DNA of 64,000 nucleotides, taken from contig NZ_RSAA01000001.1 of assembly GCF_003931915.1 (NCBI RefSeq), positions 62,001 through 126,000 on the forward strand, written 5' to 3'. Both the position numbers and the translations under genes were made by a program. Of the stretch, positions 41,923-51,438 are shown in pieces. The notes under the pieces were generated by a model. It searched no databases and was not told the DNA's origin. It saw nothing but the letters and a program-made list of their open reading frames with translations. Each line of letters starts with the position of its first letter. Within the stretch, counting starts at the first letter, position 1. Source of the stretch: Saccharopolyspora rhizosphaerae. Lineage in GTDB: Bacteria > Actinomycetota > Actinomycetes > Mycobacteriales > Pseudonocardiaceae.

Positions 41923-42861
41923 CTAGAACTCGAGGACCAGGCGACCCCTGGTGCCGCCGGCTTCGAGGCGGCGCTGCGCTTCCTCGCCGCGTTCGGCCGG
42001 GTAGACGTCCGCGACGCGCAGCGTCAGCGTGCCGTCCTCGGCCTGCTCCCGGAGGCGGTCGAGCTTCTCGCGCTCCAGCCAGTAGTCGCGGACCAGGACC
42101 GGGTGGTACTGGATGCCGCGCTCGGCGTCGGCGGTGAAGAAGCGCACCGTGGCGATGGCGCCACCGTCGCGGACCGCGGGCTCCACCTTGTCGTTGAGCA
42201 CGGCTGCGTCCACCACGGCGTCCACGCCGTCCGGAGCGACCTCGCGGATGCGGGTGGCGACGTCCTCACCGCGTTCGACGATCTCGTCGGCACCCAGCTC
42301 GGCCACCAGCTCGCGGTCGGAGTCCTTGGCGTCGGCGATCACGCGCAGGCCTTCGGCCTTCGCGAGCTGGACGACGTACCCGCCGAGCGTGCCCGCGGCA
42401 CCGGTGACGGCGAGCAGGCTGCCGGGCGGCAGCGCCAGGAGGTCGAGTGCCAGGCGAGCGGTGAGGCCGTTCATCGGCAGTGTCGAGGCGGTCGCGTGGT
42501 CGGTGCCCTTGGGCGCGCGGGCGACCGACGCGGCGGGCAGGACGAGGCTCTCCGAGTAGGCGCCGTGCGACCCCTCCGGGATGACGATGGCCATCACGTC
42601 GTCACCGACCTGCAGGTCGGTCTCGGTGCCCTCGCCGATCTCGTCGATGACCCCCGCGGCGTCCATGCCGGGAACGTAGGGAGGTTCGAGTTCCCGGTAC
42701 CGCTCGCGGAACCAGCCGGCGCGACCGGCGGTGTCGGTCGGGTTGACCGCCGCCGCGCGCACGCGGACCCGGACCTCGCCGGGACCCGCGTGCCGCTCCG
42801 GCACGTCGTGGATCCCCAGCACTTCCGGTCCGCCGAATTCGGTGAAGCCCAAAACACGCAT
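41923..42861 (-). CDS. NADP-dependent MDR oxidoreductase (quinone reductase-like)
   Basis: A protein of 312 residues beginning MRVLGFTEFGGPEVLGIHDV. The GroES-like domain (VRVRVRAAAVNPTDTAGRAG, YVPGMDAAGVIDEIGEG) has no zinc-binding cysteines. The Rossmann domain has LLAVTGAAGTLGGYVVQLAK. This matches the zinc-independent quinone oxidoreductase group of medium-chain reductases, with enone or quinone reduction using NADPH. The C-terminus ends GGTRGRLVLEF. It is divergent from a PhzF-like gene with 91 bp between the starts. Confidence 0.9.
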   Translation of the reverse strand: MRVLGFTEFGGPEVLGIHDVPERHAGPGEVRVRVRAAAVNPTDTAGRAGWFRERYRELEPPYVPGMDAAGVIDEIGEGTETDLQVGDDVMAIVIPEGSHGAYSESLVLPAASVARAPKGTDHATASTLPMNGLTARLALDLLALPPGSLLAVTGAAGTLGGYVVQLAKAEGLRVIADAKDSDRELVAELGADEIVERGEDVATRIREVAPDGVDAVVDAAVLNDKVEPAVRDGGAIATVRFFTADAERGIQYHPVLVRDYWLEREKLDRLREQAEDGTLTLRVADVYPAERGEEAQRRLEAGGTRGRLVLEF

Positions 42862-42952
42862 GCCGATCACAACCCGCACCCGGAGGGCGCTATTCCGCGA
42901 CGTTGCGAGGCTCACGCGAACGAGCGGCCGGCGTCCGGTTAAGGTCATCGGC

Positions 42953-43777
42953 ATGCGGAGGTTCCAGCAGGTCGACGTGTTCACCGGCACCCCTTACTAC
43001 GGCAACCCGGTGGCCGTGGTGCTCGACGCCGAAGGCGTGTCCGACGAGGCGATGCAGCGGTTCGCCGCGTGGACGAACCTGTCGGAGACCACGTTCGTGC
43101 TGCCGCCCACCCGCGCGGACGCCGACTACCGGGTGCGGATCTTCACGCCGTCCGAGGAGTTGCCCTTCGCCGGTCACCCGACGCTGGGAACCTGCCACGC
43201 GTGGCAGTCGGTGCACGGCGAGCGCGAGTCGGTGGTCCAGGAGTGCGGGGTCGGGCTGGTGGAGGTCCGCCGCGACGCCGGTGGCCTGGCGTTCGCGGCC
43301 CCCGAGCTGGTGCGCTCCGGCCCGGTGGAACCGGAGGTGCTGGAGCGCGTCGCCGCTGCCGTGGGCCTCGACTCGGGCGAGATCGTGGACGCGCAGTGGG
43401 CCGACAACGGCCCCGGGTGGATCGCGTTGCTGCTGGCGGACGCCGACGCCGTGCTGGCCCTGGAACCGTCCTTCCGGGACGACTTGAAGATCGGGGTCGC
43501 GGGCCCGCACCCGGAGGGCGGCCCGGCGAGGTTCGAGGTGCGGGCCTTCGCGCCCCTGGGCGGAGGCGGGTGCGTGGAGGACCCGGTGACCGGCAGCCTC
43601 AACGCCTCCCTCGCGCAGTGGCTGCTCAGCTCGGGTCGGACCACCGCGCCCTACACGACCCGGCAGGGGACGGCCCTCGGCCGTGCCGGCAACGTCCGGG
43701 TCAGCACCGACGACACCGGCGCGGTCTGGGTCGGCGGCAGCACGGTCACCTGCGTCAACGGCACCGTCACGATCTGA
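42953..43777 (+). CDS. PhzF-family isomerase-like protein
   Basis: A protein of 274 residues starting MRRFQQVDVFTGTPYYGNPV. The PhzF fold is shown by NLSETTFVLPPT with the catalytic Glu, ELPFAGHPTLGTCHAW and GCVEDPVTGSLNASLAQWL. The founding member isomerises a phenazine precursor, but most relatives, including this one, have no known substrate; no other phenazine gene is present. AAGG lies upstream of the ATG. It stands alone, followed by about 750 bp without a gene. Confidence 0.88.
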   Translation: MRRFQQVDVFTGTPYYGNPVAVVLDAEGVSDEAMQRFAAWTNLSETTFVLPPTRADADYRVRIFTPSEELPFAGHPTLGTCHAWQSVHGERESVVQECGVGLVEVRRDAGGLAFAAPELVRSGPVEPEVLERVAAAVGLDSGEIVDAQWADNGPGWIALLLADADAVLALEPSFRDDLKIGVAGPHPEGGPARFEVRAFAPLGGGGCVEDPVTGSLNASLAQWLLSSGRTTAPYTTRQGTALGRAGNVRVSTDDTGAVWVGGSTVTCVNGTVTI

Positions 43778-43975
43778 CCGGTCCCGGACGACGTCGGCAC
43801 CCCCGCTCCACGGCGGCGCGGACCGACACCACGGCTCCGCACGCCACGGCGGCGGACCGACGCCCACACCGGCGCCGACACCACACCGGCTCTGCCGTGT
43901 CCCCCACACCCCCACCAGGTCGGTCCAGCCTGCGACGTCGCCGAGCGCCACCTGCGGCCCGCGGCAACGTCCACA

Positions 43976-44026
43976 CGTCGCGCGCACTTCGACCCCCGGA
44001 CCCCGGAGGTCGAAGTGCGCGCGAAC
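43976..44026. repeat. CGCGCGCACTTCGACC stem-loop
   Basis: CGTCGCGCGCACTTCGACC at 43976 and GGTCGAAGTGCGCGCGAAC at 44008 are inverted copies (17 of 19 positions) around a 13-nt C/G-rich loop. It lies downstream of the PhzF-like gene. It belongs to the same hairpin family and is immediately followed by another member. Confidence 0.75.
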
Positions 44027-44051
44027 TTCGAGGGCTCGAGATCGGGGTCGC

Positions 44052-44110
44052 CGTTCTCGCGAGGTGCGAGTGCTCGAGCTCGGGTCGAACCTCGCGAGAA
44101 GTTCGAACCG
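44052..44110. repeat. TTCTCGCGAGGT stem-loop
   Basis: CGTTCTCGCGAGGTGCGA at 44052 pairs with TCGAACCTCGCGAGAAG at 44085 (15 of 17 positions). It is the second family member in the gap after the PhzF-like gene. Confidence 0.72.
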
Positions 44111-44526
44111 GGGCGGTCGGGGTGCCTGGTCGATCCAAGTCCGTCGCGGCAGTGCTTGGGCGTCCTGCCACTGGTGCCGGGACCACCCTCTCGGGTCTTG
44201 ACCGGACCCTGCAGCGGGGGTCAGCCCGCCGTTGCCGGCCGGCTGGCCCGGCGTGACGTTCGAAGCGCATGCCGGGTCGCCCTCGTTGCGTGACGCTCGA
44301 AGCGCGGGGTGCCCTCCGCTGCGCGAAGCGCTGCCTCGTGCCAGCGGCTTCCCGGTGACCGAAGTCGGTTGGGGCGGTGGTTGTTCCGCGTCGCGGAAGC
44401 GGTCTCGCCCGTCGCCGGGGCCGCGGGGCATCGTGAGGGTCGTCGCGGGTGAGCGTGATCCGCCTCGCAGCCGGGTGAAGCCCCCGCGCGGAGGCGTCGT
44501 GCCGATTCTCCAGGAACGGGGTCCAC
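44111..44526. other. Gap before the alcohol dehydrogenase fragment
   Basis: About 415 bp without a convincing gene. It includes two imperfect copies of a GACGTTCGAAGCGC/GACGCTCGAAGCGC motif near 44260 and 44290. The last 50 bp should hold the promoter or ribosome-binding site (GGAACGGGG) of the dehydrogenase gene. Confidence 0.4.
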
Positions 44527-45294
44527 ATGAGCATGACCACGCGTGCCGCCATCTGCCGCAAGCCGGGCAGTCCGTGGGAGAGCACCGACGTCGAGCTCGA
44601 CGAGCCGAAGGCCAACGAGGTGCGGGTCCGGTTCCACGCCGCGGGCCTGTGCCACTCCGACGACCACATCCAGAAGGGTGACGCGGCCATGCGCTTCCCC
44701 GTGGTCGGCGGCCACGAAGGCGCCGGTGTCGTCGACGCTGTCGGCGAGGGCGTGACCCGGGTGGCCGTCGGTGACCACGTCGTGTGCTCGTTCATCCCGG
44801 CCTGCGGCTCCTGCCGCTACTGCTCGACCGGACGCCAGAACCTCTGCGACGCCGGCAAGAACGCCTCGACCGGCATGTTCCCCGACGGCACCTTCCGCTT
44901 CCACCTCGACGGCGAGGACCTGGGCGGGCTGTGCGTGCTGGGGACCTTCGCCGAGAGCGCGGTGATCTCCGAGTTCTCCTGCATCAAGATCGACGACGAC
45001 ATCCCCTTCGACGTCGCCGCCCTGGTCAGCTGCGGGGTGCCCACCGGCTGGGGATCGGCGGTGCACGCCGCCGGGGTCCGCGCCGGGGACACCGTGGTGA
45101 TCTACGGGGCCGGGGGAGTGGGCAGCAACGCCGTGCAGGGCGCCCGGATGGCCGGGGCGAAGAACGTGGTCGTGGTGGACCCGGTGGCGTTCAAGCGCGA
45201 GATGGCCGAGGTCTTCGGCGCCACGCGCACCTTCGCCGACGCCGCCACCGCCCACGACTTCGTCGTCGAGACCACCTGGGGCGAGCTGGCCTGT
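44527..45294 (+). pseudogene. NDMA-type zinc alcohol dehydrogenase, 3' part missing
   Basis: About 255 residues match the first two-thirds of NDMA-dependent alcohol dehydrogenases (usual length about 370): HAAGLCHSDDHIQKGD with the catalytic-zinc Cys, FPVVGGHEGAGVVDAVGEG, the structural-zinc loop CGSCRYCSTGRQNLC, and VVIYGAGGVGSNAVQGA. After TTWGELA the similarity stops, and the DNA continues at once as the 3' part of a dppB permease gene in another frame. The remaining frame yields an unrelated 48-residue tail. The cofactor domain is incomplete, so the product should be inactive. Either a deletion or an assembly error explains it. Confidence 0.85.
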
Positions 45295-45671
45295 TCTGCA
45301 CGTACACCCGGTTCCTGCGCGGTGACCTGGTCGATCAGCTGCAGGGCGAGGACTACATCACCACCGCCCGGGCCAAGGGGATCGGGCCCTGGCGGGTGCT
45401 GCTGCGACACGCCTTCCGCAACTCCGCGTTCGGGCTGATCACCGTCGTCGGCCTCAACCTCGGCACCCTGATCGGCGCCACCGTCATCATCGAGCAGATC
45501 TTCGCCCTGCCCGGACTCGGCCAGCTGCTGCTGCAGGCCATCAACACCCGCGACCACGTGGTCGTGCAGGCCTGCGTCGTGCTGTTCGCCGTGGTCACCG
45601 TCGCCGCGAACCTGCTGGCCGACCTGCTCTACGCCGTGCTCGACCCGAGGATCCGCTATGGCAGTCGCTGA
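45291..45671 (+). pseudogene. Dipeptide ABC transporter permease DppB, C-terminal fragment
   Basis: From base 45291 the frame LFCTYTRFLRGDLVDQLQGE, then DYITTARAKGIGPWRVLL and LLHAINTRD-like membrane segments to DPRIRYGSR, matches the last 125 residues or so of DppB-type permeases (usual length about 310). The EAA-like motif TTARAKGIGPWRVLLRHAF is intact. Start codon, N-terminal membrane segments and the upstream binding-protein gene are missing. The fragment joins the dehydrogenase remnant without a gap. Its end overlaps dppC by 14 bp as in an intact operon, so only the 5' side was lost. Confidence 0.85.
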
Positions 45672-46512
45672 CACCGCCCCGGCAGTGCGCGCACCCGGAC
45701 CGGTCTGGACCCGGACCCTGCCGATCGTCCTGCCCGCCGCCACGGCCGTGCTGGTGGTCGTCGCCTGCTTCCTGGGCCCGCTCGTGCTCCCGGTCCCGCC
45801 GCCGACCGGCGGCAACGTCCTGGAGTCCTACCTGCCTTCGTTCACGCCCGGACACCTGCTGGGCGCCGACCCCAACGGCAACGACATCCTCGCCCGCGTC
45901 CTGCACGGTGGGCGTGCGTCGCTGACCGTGGCGGTGGCCGTCAACGTCCTCGGCCTGCTGGCCGGCGGCACCCTCGGTGCCGTGTCGGGCTACCTGGGCG
46001 GCATCGGCGACACCGTCATCATGCGGGTCCTGGACGTGCTCATCGCGTTCCCGTCGCTGGTGCTCGTCCTCGCCGTCGCCCAGAGCCTCGGTGCGAGCCA
46101 GACCAACACGATTCTGGCGCTGGCGTTCTTCAGCGTCCCCGCCTTCGCGCGCATCTCCCGGGCCGCCACGCTGCGGCTGCGGGAGCAACCGTTCATGGCC
46201 GCCGCCGAACTCTGCGGCACGCCAGGGTGGAGGGTCCTGCTGCGGCACGTGGCGCCCAACATCGCCCCGCAGCTGATGACCTTCGCGATGCTGGGCATGG
46301 GCCTGACCATCGTCATCGAAGGCGCTCTGAGCTTCCTCGGTCTCGGCATCCAGCCGCCCGCTCCGAGCTGGGGGAACATGATCGCTCAAGGCCAGCAGAG
46401 CCTGTCGGCGACGCCGGTGCTGGTGGTGTGGCCGTGCCTGGCGCTGTTCGTGACCGTGCTGGCGTTCAACCTGCTCGGTGAGTCCCTGCGATCCCGCTGG
46501 AGCGGCGAATGA
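45658..46512 (+). CDS. dppC: Dipeptide/oligopeptide ABC transporter permease DppC
   Basis: A protein of 284 residues with a first membrane segment at [20 protein letters not shown] and the DppC hallmark [20 protein letters not shown]. The loop motif is [20 protein letters not shown], and the C-terminal [19 protein letters not shown] is characteristic. It should form a channel with DppB, but only the C-terminal part of dppB remains upstream, so the transporter may be non-functional here. It overlaps dppD by ATGA. Confidence 0.93.
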   Translation: MAVADTAPAVRAPGPVWTRTLPIVLPAATAVLVVVACFLGPLVLPVPPPTGGNVLESYLPSFTPGHLLGADPNGNDILARVLHGGRASLTVAVAVNVLGLLAGGTLGAVSGYLGGIGDTVIMRVLDVLIAFPSLVLVLAVAQSLGASQTNTILALAFFSVPAFARISRAATLRLREQPFMAAAELCGTPGWRVLLRHVAPNIAPQLMTFAMLGMGLTIVIEGALSFLGLGIQPPAPSWGNMIAQGQQSLSATPVLVVWPCLALFVTVLAFNLLGESLRSRWSGE

Positions 46513-47543
46513 GCATCGATCGCGCCACCCGAACCAGCCAGTCCACAGTGGAGCGCTCCGGCAGCGCTCCGCTGCTGGAGGTGGCCGACCTGCGCGTGCG
46601 CTTCCACCGCCGCGGAAGGCACGTCCACGCCGTCAACGGCCTGTCCTACCGGCTGCACCCGGGCCGGATGCTGGCCATCGTCGGCGAATCCGGCTCCGGC
46701 AAGAGCGTCAGCGTCCGCTCCCTCATGGGCCTGCTGCCACCCACCGCCGAAGTGACCGGGTCAGCGCGGCTCGACGGGCTGGAACTGGTCGGCATGCCCG
46801 AGAAGGAGGTGCGGCGGCACCGCGGCGCCGACATCGCCATGGTCTTCCAGGACCCCGCCCGGTCGCTCAACCCCACCATGCGCGTCGGAGACCAGATCAC
46901 CGAAGCCGTCCGGGCCCACACCGACCTCGACCGCGTCCAGGCGCGGGAACGCGCCGTGGAACTGCTGCGCCTGGTGCGGCTGGCGGCGCCGGAACGGCGG
47001 TTCCACGAGTACCCGCACCAGCTCTCCGGCGGCATGCGGCAACGCGTCATGATCGCCATCGCGCTGGGCGCCCGACCCCGGCTGCTCATCGCCGACGAAG
47101 CCACCACCTCGCTGGACGTCACCACCCAGGCCCAGATCATGGAACTGCTGCTGGACCTGCAGGAACGCCTCGGCATGGCGGTCATCCTCATCAGCCACGA
47201 CCTCGGGCTGGCCGCTTCCTACGCCCAGGACGTCATCGTCATGTACGCCGGGCGCGCGGTCGAACAGGCCGCCACCACCGAACTCTTCGAGCACGTCCGG
47301 ATGCCCTACACGCGGGCCCTGCTCGGCGCGATCCCCACGCTCGAGCGCCCAGCCCACACCCTGCTGCCGGTCATCCCCGGTCAACCGCCCGACCTCGCCT
47401 CGCTTCCGGAGGGCTGCCCGTTCCGGCCGCGCTGCGCCTCGGCGACCGAGCGCTGCGGCGAGGCGCCGCCGTTCGTCGAGCACGAACCCGGGCACTGGTG
47501 GGCCTGCTGGCACCCGGCCACCGACGAGGAGGCGACGCCATGA
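46509..47543 (+). CDS. dppD: Dipeptide/oligopeptide ABC transporter ATPase DppD
   Basis: A protein of 344 residues. Walker A is GESGSGKS at residues about 57-64, the Q loop [13 protein letters not shown], the signature LSGGMRQRV and Walker [14 protein letters not shown]. The C-terminal oligopeptide-transporter domain contains the cysteine pattern [14 protein letters not shown] for an iron-sulfur or zinc site typical of Dpp/Opp ATPases. It is coupled to dppC and dppF by ATGA overlaps. Confidence 0.94.
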   Translation: MSIDRATRTSQSTVERSGSAPLLEVADLRVRFHRRGRHVHAVNGLSYRLHPGRMLAIVGESGSGKSVSVRSLMGLLPPTAEVTGSARLDGLELVGMPEKEVRRHRGADIAMVFQDPARSLNPTMRVGDQITEAVRAHTDLDRVQARERAVELLRLVRLAAPERRFHEYPHQLSGGMRQRVMIAIALGARPRLLIADEATTSLDVTTQAQIMELLLDLQERLGMAVILISHDLGLAASYAQDVIVMYAGRAVEQAATTELFEHVRMPYTRALLGAIPTLERPAHTLLPVIPGQPPDLASLPEGCPFRPRCASATERCGEAPPFVEHEPGHWWACWHPATDEEATP

Positions 47544-48560
47544 CCGCGGTCGAAGACCGGCAGGCGACCGAACCGGCCCGCACCGGCGAACCGCTGCTGC
47601 GCGTTCGCGACGTCGTGCAGCAGTTCACCGCACGCGGCGCGGGCGGGCTCAAGGGCGGCACCGTGCACGCCGTGTCCGGGGTGTCGTTCGACCTGCACCC
47701 CGGCGAAACCCTCGGCGTGGTGGGCGAAACCGGATCCGGGAAGTCCACCCTGGCCAGGTCGGTGCTGCAGTCGCCGCGGCCGAAGTCCCGGGCAGGTGGT
47801 CTTCCAGGGCACCGACCTGATGACGCTGCGCAGGCGGGAGCTGGTGCGCGCCCGCCGTGAGATGCAGGTGGTCTTCCAAGACCCGTTCGGCTCGCTGAAC
47901 CCGCGCTGGCGCGTCACCGAGCTCGTCGAAGAACCCCTGCTCGGCTACGGGGTGCGGGGCGCCGAAGCACGCCGCGAGCGGGTCGGGGAGCTCCTCGACC
48001 TCGTCGGGCTCGACCCCGCCACCCACGGGCGCCGGCGCCCCGGGGAGCTCTCCGGCGGGCAGTGCCAACGAGTGGCCATCGCCCGCGCCATCGCGCTCAA
48101 CCCCGCCCTGGTGATCTGCGACGAGGCGGTGTCCTCGCTGGACGTGCTGGTGCAAGCCCAGGTGTTGAACCTCTTCGAGCAGCTGCGCCGCGAGCTCGGC
48201 CTGTCCTACCTGTTCATCTCCCACGACCTCGCCCTGGTGAAGCAGGTCAGCGACCGGGTCGCGGTGATGCACCTCGGGCAGCTCACCGAGATCGGCCCGG
48301 CCGCGTCCCTCTACCGCCGACCGCGCCACCCCTACACGAGCGCGCTGCTCGCCTCCATCCCGGACCCGACGCCCGGATCCGGCCGCGCGCAACGACGTCC
48401 GGCGCCGCTGAGCGGCGAACCGCCGTCGCCGCTCGACCCGCCCACGGGATGCCGGTTCCGCACCCGCTGTTCGCGGGCGCAGGCCCGGTGCGAGCGGGAG
48501 CAGCCGGTGCTGCGCGAACACGCACCGGGGCACCTCGCGGCCAGCCACTTCCCGCTGTGA
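47540..48560 (+). pseudogene. dppF: Dipeptide ABC transporter ATPase DppF with a one-base frameshift
   Basis: The first frame encodes Walker [19 protein letters not shown] and then RPKS; the second resumes with [18 protein letters not shown]. An extra C in the CCC at 47787-47789 separates them; removing it joins the two into a 339-residue DppF with signature LSGGQCQRVAIARAIAL, Walker B LVICDEAVSSLDV and C-terminal CRFRTRCSRAQARC. As written, the product would stop early with a scrambled tail. Sequencing error in a C/G run and genuine decay are both possible; damage at the dppB end of the same operon favours decay. Confidence 0.85.
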
Positions 48561-48775
48561 CCGGCGTTCCGCGACGCGAAAAGCCCGTCGCGCGCGGAAT
48601 CCCGCCGTCCGTAACGTTCGGAGCGCCGCCGGCCCCCTGGGCCGCTACCGGGGCCGGCGGTCCCGACTCGCGAGGAGCCCACCGGCACGTCCTCGGCCGC
48701 CCGCGCCGATCGCCGGGGTCTGCGGCGCTCCGGGCAGTGGGCCCTTCACATCCCGGCACAGGACGGGGGAGTGGC

Positions 48776-49003
48776 GTGAGCATGGACGAGTCCGCCCTGG
48801 CCGAGCTGCGCAGCACCTTGGCCGCCGACGACTACGACCTGGCCGTCACCGACACCGGAGGGCAGGTGCGGGTGCGCATCACCGCGGGTCCCTCGGCCTG
48901 CGAGGACTGCCTGGTGCCCAAACCGCTCATGCGGGGCGTGCTGCACAAGGCCCTCGGCGTACCGGAGGACGCCATCACCCTGGTCTACCCCGGCGAGGAC
49001 TGA
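48776..49003 (+). CDS. Small conserved-looking protein with CxxC motif
   Basis: A protein of 75 residues; GGGGGAG precedes the GTG by 4 bp and an alternative ATG two codons later by 10 bp. It reads ESALAELRSTLAADDYDLAV, then RVRITAGPSACEDCLVPKPL and EDAITLVYPGED. The CEDC motif in a short alpha/beta pattern recalls NifU C-terminal or other small metal-binding domains, but I cannot assign a family. It lies between dppF and an SDR, 62 bp before the latter, and may be co-transcribed with it. Confidence 0.6.
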   Translation: MSMDESALAELRSTLAADDYDLAVTDTGGQVRVRITAGPSACEDCLVPKPLMRGVLHKALGVPEDAITLVYPGED

Positions 49004-49064
49004 GGGACGGCGGCGCCGCCGCTGCTCCTGCCGCGAAGCACTGAGGCACTGGAATGGAGCGCAC

Positions 49065-49994
49065 GTGGAGATCTCACTCGGGGGGAAGGTCGCCATCGTC
49101 ACCGGCGCCGGGCCCAACATCGGCAGCGGCATCGCCCTGGCGCTGGCCCGCTACGGCGCCACGGTCGCCTGCAACGACCTCGACCCCGCGGCGGCCGAGG
49201 CGTGCGTGGAACGCGTCGAGCGCAACGGCGGCACCGCGATCGCCATCCCCGGCGACGTCACCGACGAGGAGCAGATCACCGGCTACGTCCGCACCGTCGT
49301 CGAGCGGTTCGGGCACGTCGACATCCTCGTCAACAACGCCGCTCTACTCGGCGGCAAGGGCGTCCTCGACGAGAGCCCCGACTTCTTCCGCCGTGCCGTC
49401 GAGGTCGCCGCTCTCGGCAACTTCCTCAACACCAAGCACGTCGGCCGTCACATGGCCGCCGAAGGCATCCGCGGGTCCATCGTCGCGATCTCCTCCTCCA
49501 ACGGCTGGTCCGGCACCGCGGGCGTCATCGCCTACGCCTTCCACAAGGGCGGGGTGAACAACTTCGTGCGCGCAGCCGCCATGGACCTCGCGCCCTACGG
49601 CATCCGCGTCAACAGCTTCACCCCGACCGCGCCCACCCCGGACAACCCGGCGCTGATCGCCGAACGCGGGCCCGGGGGAGTGCTGGACCGCCCGCGCGCC
49701 CACGCCATCGGCGGCGAGACCGGCGACGAACCCTGGCGCAGGCCCTCGCGCTGGGCGGGGGAGCGGACGCCGCTGGTGCCGATGGGCACGACCGGCACGC
49801 CCACCGACATCGGCCACGCGGTGGCGTGGTTGTGCTCGGACTACGCGCGCTTGATCACCGGCTGCGACTTCGTCGTCGACGGCGGCGCCCGCGCCAAGAA
49901 CTTCGCCTACGCCCCCGCAGCCCCCGACGACACGGCAGGCCCAGCCCCGCTGATCCCCCTCGACATCACCGGAGAACTGGACCAGGACCTCTAG
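49065..49994 (+). CDS. SDR-family oxidoreductase
   Basis: A protein of 309 residues from a GTG. The nucleotide-binding loop is TGAGPNIGSG, followed by NNAALLGGKG and the catalytic region ISSSNGWSGTAG with YAFHK. A stretch of about 40 residues (HAIGGETGDEPWRRPSRWAG) is inserted after the active site relative to short SDRs. The C-terminus reads VVDGGARAKNFAYAPAA. The substrate is unknown. A weak GGAG lies upstream. Two strong hairpins follow its stop. Confidence 0.87.
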   Translation: MEISLGGKVAIVTGAGPNIGSGIALALARYGATVACNDLDPAAAEACVERVERNGGTAIAIPGDVTDEEQITGYVRTVVERFGHVDILVNNAALLGGKGVLDESPDFFRRAVEVAALGNFLNTKHVGRHMAAEGIRGSIVAISSSNGWSGTAGVIAYAFHKGGVNNFVRAAAMDLAPYGIRVNSFTPTAPTPDNPALIAERGPGGVLDRPRAHAIGGETGDEPWRRPSRWAGERTPLVPMGTTGTPTDIGHAVAWLCSDYARLITGCDFVVDGGARAKNFAYAPAAPDDTAGPAPLIPLDITGELDQDL

Positions 49995-50089
49995 GGCCCC
50001 GCCGAGCACCACCGTCCAGATCGGCACCGGCATCTCTCGTCGCAGGTGGGGGACTCAGCCGGCTACCGCCGCACCTCACCCGTTCGGCC

Positions 50090-50161
50090 GGGGCGGACAT
50101 GTCGCGCGGGATGTCCGCCCCCGCCCACGTGACACACGCCTGCCTCGGCGTGTGCCACGTG
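50090..50161. terminator. Two consecutive hairpins between converging SDR and TetR genes
   Basis: First hairpin: GGGGCGGACAT and ATGTCCGCCCC (11 bp perfect) around GTCGCGCGGG. Second hairpin: CACGTGACACACGCC and GGCGTGTGCCACGTG (14 of 15) around a 6-nt loop. They lie 95 bp after the SDR and 80 bp beyond the TetR stop, and can stop transcription from both sides. Confidence 0.75.
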
Positions 50162-50239
50162 GGAGGGGTGCGGGATCGCGGGCCGCCGTGCCTTTGTCAT
50201 CCGGGGTCGCTGCCAGCCGCACCGCCACGCGGATCATCT

Positions 50240-51001
50240 TCACCCCTCGATGAGCGCGGCCAGGCCGTCGAGGATTCGTCGTAGTCCGAACTCGTAGGCG
50301 TGGCCGGGGCTGTAGGCGCCCTGGTACTCGGCGCCGGCGGCCGCGCCGATGCGCGCGGCGTTGGGGTGTTCCTCGGGGTCGAACACCTCGGCCAGCACGG
50401 GTTCGTGGGCGCGCCACCACTGCTCGTCGGTGGTGGCGCTCTCGCGCTGGGCGGCCTTCGCCTCGGCTTCGGACCGGGCCGCGGCCTGCACGAAGTCCAG
50501 CACCAAGGTCAGCGACTGGTCGACGCTCACGTCGTCCAGTCCCAGGCCCAGCAGCGCGCCGAGCTCGTGCTCGTACTTGGCGATCAGGCCCGGTCCCAGC
50601 GGTGGGCGGCTTGTCGAGACCTTCAGCGCCCACGGGTGGTGCCGGTAGAGCTCGCGGTTCTGCGCAGCGACCGCGGTGACCCGCTCCCGCCACGGCAGGT
50701 CGTCGAGGGGTTCGCGCGGCATTCGCTGGTAGATGCCGTCGAGCATGAGGTCCAGCAGCTCGGCCTTGCCCGGTACGTAGGTGTACATCGACATCGTCGA
50801 GACGCCGAGGCGCTCGGCGACCCGCCGCATCGTCACCGCCTCCAGGCCCTCGGCGTCGGCCAGCGCGATCGCGGCGTCGACGACCTGGTCGATGCTCAGC
50901 GCCTTGCGCGGACCGCGCTGTGGCGCGCGCTCACCCAACTCGTGCCGCCACAGCAGTTCCAGCGTGCGTCCCGGATCTCCGGCGCTGCTGCGCTCCACCA
51001 C
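50240..51001 (-). CDS. TetR-family regulator
   Basis: A protein of 253 residues from a GTG with GGAGG 5 bp upstream. The helix-turn-helix region is at residues about 35-80: DQVVDAAIALADAEGLEAVT, MRRVAERLGVSTMSMYTYVPG. The C-terminal ligand domain is of the TetR_C type (LPWRERVTAVAAQNRELYRH). It is divergent from a VOC gene, and an 18-bp palindrome lies in the spacer close to its own start. It probably represses itself and the VOC gene. Confidence 0.9.
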   Translation of the reverse strand: MVERSSAGDPGRTLELLWRHELGERAPQRGPRKALSIDQVVDAAIALADAEGLEAVTMRRVAERLGVSTMSMYTYVPGKAELLDLMLDGIYQRMPREPLDDLPWRERVTAVAAQNRELYRHHPWALKVSTSRPPLGPGLIAKYEHELGALLGLGLDDVSVDQSLTLVLDFVQAAARSEAEAKAAQRESATTDEQWWRAHEPVLAEVFDPEEHPNAARIGAAAGAEYQGAYSPGHAYEFGLRRILDGLAALIEG

Positions 51002-51013
51002 ACAACCACCTCC

Positions 51014-51031
51014 GTACTCTGTACAGTGTAC
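51014..51031. promoter_or_regulatory. 18-bp TetR operator between divergent TetR and VOC genes
   Basis: GTACTCTGTACAGTGTAC is palindromic except for one T/T pair. It is 13 bp from the TetR start and 29 bp from the VOC start, so a bound repressor would cover both promoters. Confidence 0.75.
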
Positions 51032-51060
51032 GTCGTACGGTCTTGGGGAGAAGGGGAACG

Positions 51061-51438
51061 ATGAGGATCAAGGCTACTGCCGTGTCGCTCAACGTCGAGG
51101 ACGTGCCGGCGTCCAGCAGGTTCCTGGTGGAGCACTTCGGTTTCGAGGAGGCCATGGCCGCCGACGGGTTCGCCTCGCTGACCCGGTCCGATGCCGGGCT
51201 CCACGTGGTGTTCCTCCGGCGCGGTCTGGCGACGCTGCCCGACGACCAGCGCGAGGTGCACGCCGCCGGGCTCCTCCTCGCCTTCGAGGTCGAGGACCTG
51301 GAAGGCGAACTCTCCCGGCTGCGCGGTGAAGGCGTGCCGATCACCATGCCGCTGACGGTGGAGGAGTGGGGCGAACGGGCCTTCCAGGTCCGCGACCCCA
51401 ACGGCGTCATCGTCCAACTCGTCGACTGGAAGGGCTGA
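51061..51438 (+). CDS. VOC-family (glyoxalase-like) protein
   Basis: A protein of 125 residues with the two beta-alpha-beta-beta-beta modules of the vicinal oxygen chelate fold: ATAVSLNVEDVPASSRFLVE at the start, GLLLAFEVEDLEGELSRLRG in the middle and FQVRDPNGVIVQLVDWKG at the end. GAAGGGGA precedes the ATG. Such proteins include dioxygenases, glyoxalases and antibiotic-binding resistance proteins. With a TetR neighbour it may respond to an exogenous small molecule. The exact role is not evident. Confidence 0.9.
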   Translation: MRIKATAVSLNVEDVPASSRFLVEHFGFEEAMAADGFASLTRSDAGLHVVFLRRGLATLPDDQREVHAAGLLLAFEVEDLEGELSRLRGEGVPITMPLTVEEWGERAFQVRDPNGVIVQLVDWKG

